Origin: Styela clava | Taxonomy: Eukaryota; Chordata; Ascidiacea; Stolidobranchia; Styelidae | NCBI RefSeq assembly: GCF_964204865.1 | Contig: NC_135257.1 | Location: forward strand, 868,001-932,000 | DNA: 64,000 nt | Reading direction: 5' to 3' | Part shown: positions 49,401 to 62,200 of the stretch, piece by piece | Layout of the letters: every line of letters starts with the position of its first letter | How positions within the stretch are numbered: position 1 is the stretch's first letter | Made by a program: the position numbers and the translations under genes | The notes under the pieces: model-generated | Told to the model about the DNA's origin: nothing | Database searches by the model: none | What the model saw: the letters and a program-made list of their open reading frames with translations, nothing else

Positions 49401-52400
49401 TTTAATTGATATGCGACCTGACCAAAAGTAGCAAATGCATTTCTCGGTTTATTGGAATAGATTACAATAAATTAACCATAATTTGCATAGATTGCGATTG
49501 TTGGGTTATCTGTCATTTCCCAGTGTTATTGAGTTATGTTAATGAAAAGTTTGCTGGTTATATTGTATTTATGACGCTTCTTATTGTCTTACATTTTTTG
49601 AATTTCGCATTTTGATGTGCAGTTACCTTCATCGCAATTTATTCAGAATTGGTTAAATTTCTAATGATTTCCTCGCTACGCATCATTGCTTTCTCACTTT
49701 CTCACTCCCGACTCTTCAAGCTTGAGCTTAGCGGTGAATGACATTGAAGACATTACTTTCTTACACCTGTGAATTTACACGTGAGATACTCGCCCTATTT
49801 TACTGTTTTAAGACATACGAGAAGAAACGAGGTCAACTTAAATAATCACAAAGCCACCAATTCGATATTGCTTTAATCCGTTCAGTTAAATACAGGTCCA
49901 GCGAACCATTGAATTCCTGTACAATATCCCAGGATTTTTGGCGTACATCATATATGGATGAATAAGATTTGTACTCACACTTTTGTGGCCCATATACGAC
50001 TGCTTTTGATCTCGCTATATAGTTTTTACTCAGATGTCGCCTACGTCGTGAAACAATGGGCCCTCCCAAAGCAAACCTTATGTTGCCAGCCCAGCTCACG
50101 CAAAAAGTAAACATTCGACCACAAAAGCCATACCGACATGTTAGATATTGAAAAGAGCGCGATCGACCAAAGTGCGGCGAGGAACCCATTAGCAAACTCT
50201 GTCGCTATGAAATATTTGTTGGTATTGGACAGCTGTAAAATTTTGTGGTATAAAATATTGTTTGCCTTACTTTTTACACTTTCATGGACATTTAAATGAC
50301 AGATTTGATTATTGAACAAAGGGCTCTTACGTAAATTTAATTTACAAAAATATGCGGGAATTTCTAACAGGAATTATGACCGAAAATATTCTTATTGTAT
50401 TTCATGTTTACGTGGGCGACCTGACTATTTTTATCTTGTATTTACATAGACTGGGATATCAACAGTCATTTCCATCTTACGATCTAAGTCGAATATCTTT
50501 ATGACTCAGTCACTTTGTCAAGATACTTTTGGCCATGTATTTGATTCAGGACCGTGTTACCTTCATTCTCGATATCGGCCTTGTACAGTCAAAGGTCGCG
50601 TTCCTTCGTATGATCTTGGTTTATTTTACAAACAAAACACGATTAACTTAATCTCATCATTTCCGCTTCGCCACTGTTTGGTACAAAGTTACTGCCCAGA
50701 GACAGACTCAAAGCATACCGTAATCATTGGTTTGACGTTCCAAGCTTGTTAGTAAACATTTAACACCAATCAAAAATCATATTCCAAAGGTTGTGCATTT
50801 CTAGATTTAGTGATAATCTACAGAAGCCACCGTTGAACATATAATATTTGATGTTCACTTCGTTTTTGTTTGAATGCAATATTTAACGCATTAGAGCCAG
50901 TTGATAGCTTGATATATTGACTCAGAATGTTTACATTCCTCCGGCATTCCTCGCTTTTGTAAGCCTGAGATATTTTTGTTGATAAGCAAAGATTTTTTCG
51001 GACTGCGGAAACCGATTTTGATAGATGACTTCAAGCACTGACATTGTCACTTTCACTTTACATCTACAGTTTTAACCTTTATTACGTCCCAGCCGTTGAA
51101 ATGACAGTTAGAGCGGCTTTTGAGATTGGCAATTACCAATTCACAATGGCAATTACCAGTTCACAATACTTCTAGTTGAGTCGCAACGATATTTTCAGCA
51201 GTAGACATGACAAAACTTTTTCTGTTGCAGGTAAAGCATTCGATATTACATACGTGCGGTTGAAGTTCCATTCATCACGACCAGAAAGTTTCACAATATA
51301 CAAAAAGACTTGTTCTGAATGTGATTGGGTGCCATACCAATTTTACTCGGGGACTTGTTACAGCACGTACGGATTAGACAACAAGGTATTATATTGTTTA
51401 TGTTAAATTGGAGCATGTTAATATCATCGGACTATTTTCATTGCTTGGCCATTTCAATAATCTCACATAAACAGTTATCGCGGGAGACAGAAAGACGATT
51501 GGAATTGATACAACGTTAGAAAATTTATTGCACTCATTTTTTGAGTGCTGAGAGTCTGTAATTTTTCCGTAAACTTGGATTGTGGCAGGTTTTTATTATT
51601 TGGGCACAAAGTAAATAAAAAATGAGGTATTTTCCATGAAATTGTAGGGACAGTCCCGACGATGATTCATGGTAGCACTACCGGTATGTGCTCATTTACA
51701 ACTCATGAATTATGTATGAGTCTCGCGTGTCGATCTCGCGAATATTGAAGAGAGAGAGATACAAGCGCGTGACTTTTACCGTGATCTCAGCGTCGGTGTA
51801 TTTTAAGCATGTCTATCAATTGTAAGAAACCGCCACCCATCGCAAATTTGCTTTACACATTCACCTAAAATTAATTACCCCAGACTTTTTTTGTCCTGAA
51901 CAAACTTTTGTTTTCGTGTGTTTACTCCCAATTAAACGATGAACGACAATTGCTGAAAAATAACGGTAACTCGATATATTTTGTAATCTCACAATTCCAT
52001 TCAAATACTCATTTAATTATACTCTATCTACTCTTGACGAGTTTACATATAGCCAACTTCTGTCACGATATCGCCATTTATGCTTAGACAAACTCGTTTG
52101 AAATTGTTAGATTTGAGTCATTCTACAACCAGACTTCGTTTACATTAGCGGTTTAACCTTTCACATCGCGACTTTGAAATCGAATCGACCTAGTTGTGAC
52201 TTATTACAAGGGTTACTTGAGTCTGTTTATTTAATTCTATTTTATTTTCAATTCTCACCAGGACGTGATCACGGTAGATGACGAAAAGAAGGCCCTCTGC
52301 ACGGAAGATTACAGTGATATTTCTCCATTGACCGGTGGTAATGTCGCCTTCAGTACATTGGAAGGACGACCTAGTGCATATAACTTTGACAACAGCATCG

Positions 52401-53208
52401 TTTTGCAGGTGAGCAGTCAGCCATAACGGATTGTTCGCCGATTTATCAAATACCGCATTAGCTACCCATACATTTAACATTTCAACATTTGCTTCTCAAA
52501 AATGTATATGTTATACCTTCTTCAGTTTAAGCTAAAATATTATTTCAATCTTGTTATATTCCCTGGGAAATTTTGACGTTTGATATAATTATCGTCATCG
52601 GGAGGTCAGGGGAATTGTTTTTGACAGATTTCATCCATTGTATGCGATATTCTAAGAAATGTGCGTTGAAATTCTTCCCACTTGAAATATGTGACCCGGC
52701 CAGTAAACCACCCACATAGTTGTCGCGGCGCCCAACGCTAAAACCAAGCCTCCCGTTTAGGTTTAACCTGGAAAAATGTTCGGTCCAAATGTTATTGTGC
52801 TTTGTTCGTTATCTGAACGTTTTACTTGCTCGAATTGATATCGTATCTAACTGTTGAGAATCATTTAATGGATTTATTTCATGTGGTGAATGTTTTGTCT
52901 ACCAATGGTTTGTCGGGAAATGTAAAAGTATGCAAAACGATACAAAATGTAAAATTATAGGGAGTGATAATTTTCGCAACCTTTCATGTCAGATCACATA
53001 CGTTGATGGTCATTTGTTTCAAATACATTTCAATTTACCTTTCCAACTTGGTCTGACATTTCCAATTTACCTTACAGGAATGGGTAACAGCTGTCGCTAT
53101 ACGTATCTCTCTGAACCGAATCAACACATTTGGAGATGAGGTGTTCAGTGATTCAAAAGTATTGAAGTCATACTATTATGCTATCTCAGATTTTGCTGTG
53201 GGCGGAAG
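40431..53208 (+). CDS. Laminin gamma: signal peptide and LN domain (exons 1-4)
   Basis: Residues 1-23 ([20 protein letters not shown] then VNC) form the signal peptide. The LN domain, about residues 27-273, has [88 protein letters not shown] and [14 protein letters not shown], all strongly gamma-like. LN domains drive laminin polymerisation at the tips of the short arms. The first exon is separated from the second by a 10.4-kb intron. Confidence 0.96.
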
Positions 53209-56200
53209 GTAATTACTAATATATGTATCTATAGTGCCGTAAATCCCGAATTAATTCAGTCATGCCAAAATGCACCGCCTTCGAGTAATAAAATTTAGTT
53301 TTTGTTGGTATCGGAACTTCTAGTACAATGCAGCAATACAAAATCAAGCAAGCGTATAACATTACAGTATTGACATTATTAACAATATTCATGAAATTCG
53401 GAAAAAAATAATCTCCACAATATGTCACACTATGGGTAATAAGCCGCATTTAAAAAACTTACGGTATTGATGCAGAGGTTACAGGACTATAACAGTGAGA
53501 AGTATATTACTTGGTTGATCATAGGGGCGATGTAGGCCGTCATACACTCGAAGGCGTGCCGAATAAAATTTGCCTCGCCCTTCGATGTATGATAGATTCA
53601 AATCGTGATAACAGTTACATTATCCGGTGCTTTTGTTCTTTCCAATAATTCTGATTTTGCGCCCCCAGCTATTTAACGCCAAATCGTTTTCTCGTAATGT
53701 GGCCTCGATTTGTAGCATTTACATCTGAGACAAATTTATATACAATAGAGGTCTTTTGTATCATGCACGTTATATTAATGTATGAAAACCATAGACTAAG
53801 TTTCGGATGAGTTTATCCGGATAACTGTAATCTACATATGATATAAAGATATAGGAGATGTTGATTTTTGATGTTACTGACATTACATGTCATTTATGAA
53901 TATTTAAGTTGTCTAATATTCCATGAAACGTGTGGTATTGTTGGTATTTTCTCCCAAAACCCTAATGTGTTTTCTGAAATAACATAAGAATCGAATTGTC
54001 GGCAACATTTATCACAGTATTACCACACTAACCAAAAGAGAAATGTTTGATGCCTCATATGAGTAGTGACATACTAAATATAAAATAAAGCGAACAGGTG
54101 TTTTACCCAATGTATAACGCGGCCCATGTTAATGGTAAATTATTTTTGGAATGTGTTGCGCAGAAGCGTAGACAAATGCATTTCATTCAACAACACTTCT
54201 CTTCTAGATGCAAATGCAACGGACATGCTTCTGAATGTATAGTGAGCGATACAGGAACGATAGTTTGTGTTTGTGAACATAACACCATGGGAGATGATTG
54301 TCAACTGTGTGAACCACTTTATAACGATGTACCATGGAGACGAGGTGGAGACGGAAGTGCGCATGAATGCCAAAGTAAGAATTGCACTCACCTCGAACAT
54401 ACAAAATACCATAGTAAACTGTGCAATGTTCGCTATGTCTTGCATTTACCTAGTCGCCATGACCAAGAAACCAAATTATCGTTTATTTCTTCCCGGCTAA
54501 TTATCGACTTGAAGTGCAACATAAACCGGTCGTTTCGGACTGGCTAATGATATCATCGGTTTCCCTTATAGCCATGTAAACCGACACCGAAATGCTATAC
54601 TTTCTCTCTCGTATCATTCAACCTATAGGTTATAACTGTTGTCAGTCTACATATAAATTACCTCAAATTGAATTCGTAATATGTTCACCCGCATAGGTGC
54701 GTTATTGCGCCTCATATATATATGTTCAAATGGGACGTACATCCCAATTTTGTTAGATTGAACAGTACTTTATAATGCATTTCATACGCTGCTCTAATTT
54801 GCCAAACCATGTTCACTAGAAGGTAACACAATAATATTTTTTCCAATGGTTCAATTTCGTGATGGCGCTCAAATAAAATCTGAACTATTCGTCGAGGTTA
54901 AATGACCGCCGAGAGGTCAGAATTCAATTTTGACAACTTGTGGTCTAATCTCCTACAGAATTATTTTGATAAAGGGATGCCATAAACTCATAATTCACAA
55001 AATATATGTGTTGATTTCAGAATGCGACTGCAATGGACTTTCCGATAAATGCGTGTTTGACCCCGATCTTTATCGAAACAGTGGACACGGAGGAAGATGT
55101 GTGGAGTGCCACGAAAACACAGCGGGTGTGCACTGTGAATTGTGTCTTCCAAATCATTATAGGGAAGCATCTTCAAACGGATGTGTTGCATGTGGTTGCA
55201 GCATTACTGGTGAGTAGACTTACGTCATTGCTTTATAGTAATAGAACTCGTGAATCACATTCTTCCGCGGTTCCACTTTCACGGTCGAAATGCGTCAGCT
55301 GACGCCTCGGAGGAAGCGCACTGAACGCTACTCCCCAAGTTAATTGTGAAGTCATTACAAAAGGAACCCTACTTGCCATACCTTTTACCCTTTGATGTTA
55401 TTTTTGTTCATTCAATCAACCTAATCTTGAAGCATCGGTACTACAAAGAACTGGGCTATGTAAGCAACTTGGCATTTTGACATCTTAACCCGTTGCAAAT
55501 CTCGTTGTCCACTTAAGATTTGGCAAAAATGAACCAACGTCCAATTGGCGCCATGAATCTATTTGTGCAATTAAACTCGTGCCTCGTTTTGCCCTAAAAG
55601 CACCAATGCTACCCCAGTAATTTATATTGTAATTCGTTATCAATGTTACAGCAATCTATCTATGTGTTCGGTGTTTGCTACTGCATTGTTACATCCCACC
55701 CAACGTAAATACCTAACATTCCTAAACTGTTACCTGGTGAAATATTCCAAACATGTTCAAAAAATATTCGTCGATTTGTATTAGTGGTGTGTTTTTGCAT
55801 TAGAACCATAATTCACAATACAATTTAATCATTAGGCTCAGTGAAAGAACAATGTGATGCAAATGGAGTTTGTACTTGCAAGCCAGGAGTGGGTGGTGAT
55901 AAATGTGATCAATGTCTTCCAGGATTTTTTGGTCTGTCAGAAGCTGGCTGCAGGTAATTCAAATATAAACATTTATTTATATAGAGCCTGTTGTGGCTCA
56001 ATGATGATTTCAAATATTTCACGCTTGAAACTTTGTAAAATTTGGACTTGTCAATTCAGTAAATCATGTGGGGGCTTGGGTCTCGAAAAATGCCTTTCAT
56101 AATATTTGATAGTAATATGAGATTAGGGGTCCATGGGTCAACTTTTGAAAGCTTAAAAGATGAAATGTGATAGTTTGAATTTGTGTTGCATACCTTATAA

Positions 56201-59200
56201 CGAGTGTACCTCGACATTCCGTGAGTTGGATTTCAAGAAACTAATTCTAACAACTCGAGTATAAACACAATAAAGCGTAACGTTCTTTCAAGCAGTAGCT
56301 TGATAAAATGTGTTGATAAAACCAGCCTATGTCCGGGCCGTTTAAATGACGGTCCGGTATAATATATCCACACCTTTTTCTAAATGAACTACTTTTGTAC
56401 TACAGTATGTGTCAATGTTCGGCTTATGGAACAGAAGCTGGCACGGTATGCGACCCTGTATCGGGAGATTGCGTCTGTAAGTTGAACGTTGAAGGAACGC
56501 AGTGTGATAGGTAAGATTTAGATTTTGTATTATTTGATTTGCTTTATATTTGTAAAGTAATAAGTATGGTTTGCTTTCCAAGTTCTGGCCAGCAGATGTT
56601 TCAATGGACTTTAATACTTGTTTCTGTCAGACGAAATTCATTGAACTGTATCACAGTAATGCGGTTGATATTATTCTTGGAACGACGACAATATAGTACG
56701 TCATAACAAAACCGAGGCACACGCTCGGTATCCCCAAGGGACATAAGTAGGCGCATGTTTGTAGGTCTGCTGGATGTTATTAATGCGATTCTGGTTTTGG
56801 TTTGGTTATGAAACACGTAAAGGACTCAATATTCCTCGTCTAAACTGTTTTGACCATCATACCTGGGTCAGACGTCACAGCAAAGCCGAATTCCATCAAG
56901 ATCCGAATATTCACTTCATTTTTCTTGATTGTAATTTCATTCTACGGTTTATCAGAGCCTTCTTTCGACACCACCTTGCTATACCGCAAGCTGGTGCTTA
57001 TATAACCCCAATGGGATTTTTGCGGTTACGAGTATTAATTGGCGACGAAAGGTTTTAATCCTCTTAGAAATATGCACTAAGAGACATTTATACTATTATT
57101 GTCCATACCCCATTTTGAACCGCTCGTGGTTTACCACCGACTTGATTTTCGTACACCTGTGAAATGCGGTGTCTTAAATAACTTCTTCAAATACGATATT
57201 TGTCGTTGTCTTCGTCAATTTCAGCTTATCCTCTCAAAATAAGTTTTGTGTTAAAATGTATTGAAACATGCCCGCAAACGGCTTCGGCATCTTTCTTTCG
57301 CATTTAGAATGAATTGATGAAAATACCATATAGCGTGTCAAAAATTATGTTCTTTTCATTCAAATAATTAATTTTGACTTTTTTCAAAAACAGGTGTAAG
57401 CCAGGTACAATGAATCTTCAATACGACAACCCATACGGCTGCACTGCTTGTTTCTGTTACGGACATTCGTCAATCTGTGAGGTAGCTGGTGGATACACAG
57501 TAACGCAGATCACAAGTTCCTTTGATGGCGGTAAGTCGTACCTCGGTATTTTTCTTTAACTTTCTTTCAATCGAAATAAAATTCCGGGGAGATAGGAAAT
57601 ACTTTGCGAAACTGTAATTCTGCATTTCTATTTTTCATCAGAACTAGACTTAGTCGCGACTCCGTTTTTCTTCAAAATTCAAAAGGCGTAATACGTTTTG
57701 ACGTGTGTTGTTCTACCTTATCCAATTTGATTGTTCCTGTTGACCGATATCGCTATTTTGTTAACCCAATTTGCCCAAACAGCGGTTGTAAAGAAATTTA
57801 AATGAATGCGATGAATATATCCCGGCCTAAAAATCACATACACTTCGTTATATGTATAACATTAGTCTAGCAAATATAGGCCGAGAAAGGCAACACAAGG
57901 GTTAATTTTATTTCGATTTGTCAACTGCTGAAGGAAGCAATGCTTGAATATTGGTTTTGACGTCGCTATAATTGGCGTTCGTGAAATTAAATGAAATTTA
58001 CTTTGCTACTACTGCTAGGATAAGGAATCGTGGTATTCTGCGTACATGAGTGTTATAATGCCAGACACCAAATGGTTGAACGTGAAAAAGTGCTAAGCCG
58101 GGAAGTCTGCTTTCAATCAGCACCCTAACACGTGAACCATCGATCAATTACTTCATATGCTAAAATTGTCGCAATGTTTTGAATATATTTTACAACCTTT
58201 CATGTGGCATCATGTTGACGCCGATTTCCGACGGGAATAGTTTTAAGAGCTGATCTGACTGTCTTCTGGCACGTGTCAGGCGCGTTGCCACTGTCACCGT
58301 AAATGGAATTACGTCACAATGATTATGTCATTTTACGAATTTACGTTTGCTTTGACAGGAGAAGAAAATTGGAGAGGTGTCGATGCACGTGGTACTGAAC
58401 AGGCGTCCTTATCTTGGAGTGGAGATGGCAAAATCGGTCTAAGCGGTCTCTATTTCAGCGCACCTGGTATGTGTTTCGTCATTTGAAACTTAATGTTCTA
58501 TTTAGAATATATCAAAATAGGATTGTTGTATTCCGCTGGAATTTTGGTGTAATTGAAATGATGTACATAGTTATCCATAGAAACACTAAAAATGTTTTTA
58601 TATTATTTGTAAAGATGAAACACATTTTTGAAAAAAGAGAAATTTTAATTTGGATTAGATCCTACGATGTATATGTAATTCAAAATATTATATTTCTCAT
58701 ATTTTAGCAAAATATCTCGGCGAGCAACGTTACAGTTACAATCAGTTTTTGGAATTTGTCTTGAGCGTTGATTCAGACACAGGATCAGTGTTGGAAGATG
58801 CTGATGGAAGTGGTGTTGACATTTTACTCAAATCTGCTCCAAGATATGGACACGATCTCATCATTGAAGGCGATCAATATAGAGTTTCTTTGTCTCTCAA
58901 TGATCAGAACAATCCAGCCCCATCTTCTTCAGCTCAAGTATACCGATACCGACTTCACGAAGCAGCTGGATTCCGACCTCGCCTCAGCGCCTTCCAATTC
59001 CAGAAGATGTTGAATGATATAAAAAGCATTCGTATCAGGGCAATTGGCGAAACCGGTAAGTTGCAAAGTACAAATTTATCATCTTTTCGGCGAAAATTCA
59101 TTTGTTTATTTTGAAAAAATTATTATTTTTATTTCCAGGTTGGACACACTTACACTCTGTTCAACTTGACTCTGCTGAATTGGGAGGAAACGGACCACAT

Positions 59201-62200
59201 GCTGATTGGATCGAATATTGCCAAGTCGATGGTTATTTAGATGGATTCGCCGAAAGTTGCGCACCGGGATACACTCGCGCTCCAGCAAACGGTGGAAAGT
59301 ATTCTCCATGCGTACCATGCGAATGTAATGGTCACGGTACCGAGTGCCATCCCGAAACAGGTACCGTTGCTCGATGATGTCTTTGTTACGTTTGTTTGTC
59401 TTTGCGACCATTCTACTGTATTATTTCTGTTTTACGTCAATGATTACGTCACTTTCACAGGTGTTTGCGTGTGCCTGGAAAACACTGCCGGAGACCATTG
59501 CGAAATCTGTATGGTTGGATATTACAAGAAGAATGAAAGATGCGTTCCATGTCCATGTCCAAACGAAATTGCTTGTGCTCCTACTGATGACGGTAACGTC
59601 AAATGTCTCAGTTGTCCAGATGGCCACTATGGAAACCATTGTGAATTTTGCATGGATGGTTGGTAAGTGACGATCTGCATATCTACAATTCTCCGTTTTT
59701 GTTTAAACGATTTGTCAAAATGTTTCAGGGAAATACTATCATGGTATCGTTGGTATAAAACTTTTTCTTAATCAAAAATATATTCAGGTTCGGTGATCCT
59801 CTCGGACTTGGCGCTTGTCAGAGATGTAGTTGTAATGGAAACATCGATCCTAATTCAATTATGAACTGTGATCGAATCACCGGCGAATGTTTGAAATGTA
59901 TCTACAACACGACAGGAGTGAGATGTGAAAGATGTTTAGACGGTTACTACGGCCAACCAGTCACTGACGATCCGGCTCAGAGATGCAGAGGTAATTTTAT
60001 GATCGTCTAGTAACGGTTCCCATTGGATTCGCAACTTAGTAACTCATCTGTCCACAACGGGAGTTATCGTCTATTTTCTAAACCTTCAATTTGAATAAAC
60101 ATTAGACCCTGTAATCAGTCATCTGTACAGGCACATCTCTTGATTGTACAGTAAGGTTAATTTATTTTTTCAGCTTGCGAATGTTTTCCACTCGGAAGTC
60201 ATGCAGGTGTACAGTGCGACAGAGTTACCGGCCAATGTTCTTGTCTTCCTAACGTAGTCGGTGAGTATTCGTTTTCCGAGTCTATATATGGGTTTTTATT
60301 CCAAACTGTCATCCACTTTTGTTAATACGGGACCATAGTGTGCGAAATATTTTCGCTTGACGTAAAGCTATCCACATTGCGGGAAATTTGTCTATTTGGT
60401 TTTGCTTTGATTGAAATTGAACGTCATCCGACAGACGAATTTCCTGTACGTATAATATTGGCGGCAAAAGTTGAATGATGGCGACACAACAACCATAATA
60501 ATGTACTTGAATGAACTGTTCGTCGCATTGCATCATAGTTTTGCTGTATAGCTGAAATATTAAATTTTATATTTTTGGCCTCGAAGTGGTATGTTCAGAA
60601 CGATTATTCCATAAATTGTTTCATGAAGTTCGCTTATTTAACAAAATGCACCTACATTAGGAAAGCATTGTGATCAATGCCAGGATGGATATTGGGACAT
60701 CAAGAGCGGATCCGGTTGCCAAGCTTGTGGTTGCAACTCCGTGGGTGCCACGACAGGAAAATGTGACCAGGATGGTGGCCAATGTGACTGCTTGCCAGGA
60801 GTTACAGGTCAACGTTGCGATCATTGCATGGACAATTATTTCAACCTCTCAAGAGACGGATGTACTTGTGAGTATATTTTTCCATGTTTTTACGATTTGG
60901 CATCTTCCATCGATCCATCGGAGTATGTTTCTATCACTGTCATTGTAAACTTTCAACATTTGTAATTCTCCCATTTCAGTCTGCGAATGTAGTCCTGTCG
61001 GTAGTTCCAATCTTCAATGCAACGAAGACGGCAGATGTGTTTGCAAAGATGGAGTGCTTGGAATGAAATGCGATCAATGTCAAGAAAACTATTATGATAT
61101 TTCGAGCGGATGTATCGGTAAGTTGTCTGCCGCATCTAATTGTAACGAGTATTTCTTCTTGCGTCGCAACGCTTTATTGGTATGTTATTTTCTGTTTTAA
61201 TGTCCAACTTCATGTAAATGGAAACCGTTTGATTATACCAGGTTTTTCAGTTGTTAAAACAATTTTTTAGCTGGTCTTGTCTTCTTGTTTTCACCTCTTG
61301 CTTGTTTTTACAGAATGTCCACCATGTTATGGACTCGTTCAAGATGCTGTCAACACACACAGAGGCGAATTGGATCGATTGTCTAGAATGGTTAATACGA
61401 TCGGAGATAGACCTGTCAATGGGGGAGACGACTTTGTTCAAAAGTTATATGCGTTGAACAGAACTCTTGTTGAACTAAACAAGAAAGCCAACGATTTAAC
61501 TGGTATGTTTTGGCATTGGTGTTGATAACAATTTTGAGTATGTTATTTAATGTATTTTCACGCTAACGATATATTTGTATTTTCCTTCAAAAGACAAGAG
61601 AAATGATTTGAATGAAAAGGTAAACGAGGTCAACGATCGAATTCGTGAATTGGTTGTCAAAGTGGCCACGGTGGAAAACAACGTTGATTCTTGTGCGTCC
61701 AGGGTGGAAGAAGCAAACCATACAAGCACAGAAACGAAAAAACTAATGGATAAGATCGACGATACTCTAGAGACGGCGAAAGAAAAACTGGACAAGGTGG
61801 GTTACAGAGTTTCTAGTTTTCACTTCTTGGGCAACGAATCACGCAGAGATTTTCATTTAAATAATTCAAAATAACAACGTTTTATAATATATTTCACAGG
61901 CGATGGACTACATCATCAAAGCGAAGGAAATTGCTCTCGAAAGCTTAAGCAAGGAAAACAACATGACAAAATTAGCTGATGAAGCTGATGCCCTCGCTGA
62001 CCAGTAAGTAATTGTATTTTATTCTATGTATTCGATTTTAATAATCTCCAAAAGTTTTCAATTGATAGTTTGAGTCGTTCAGACTGCGTATTTGGCGCAT
62101 CCGATATAACATGGATTTAAAATCGACTACCACAGATTGTGATATATATAAGCTATATATCTTCGAACAAAATAGATTTCACCATTTCATTGACAATAAC

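Noticed and set aside
49833-50319. Two overlapping - strand open frames (up to 120 codons) in the laminin first intron
   Set aside because: They overlap in different frames, lack recognisable motifs, and fall within chance expectation; no splice or polyadenylation context.
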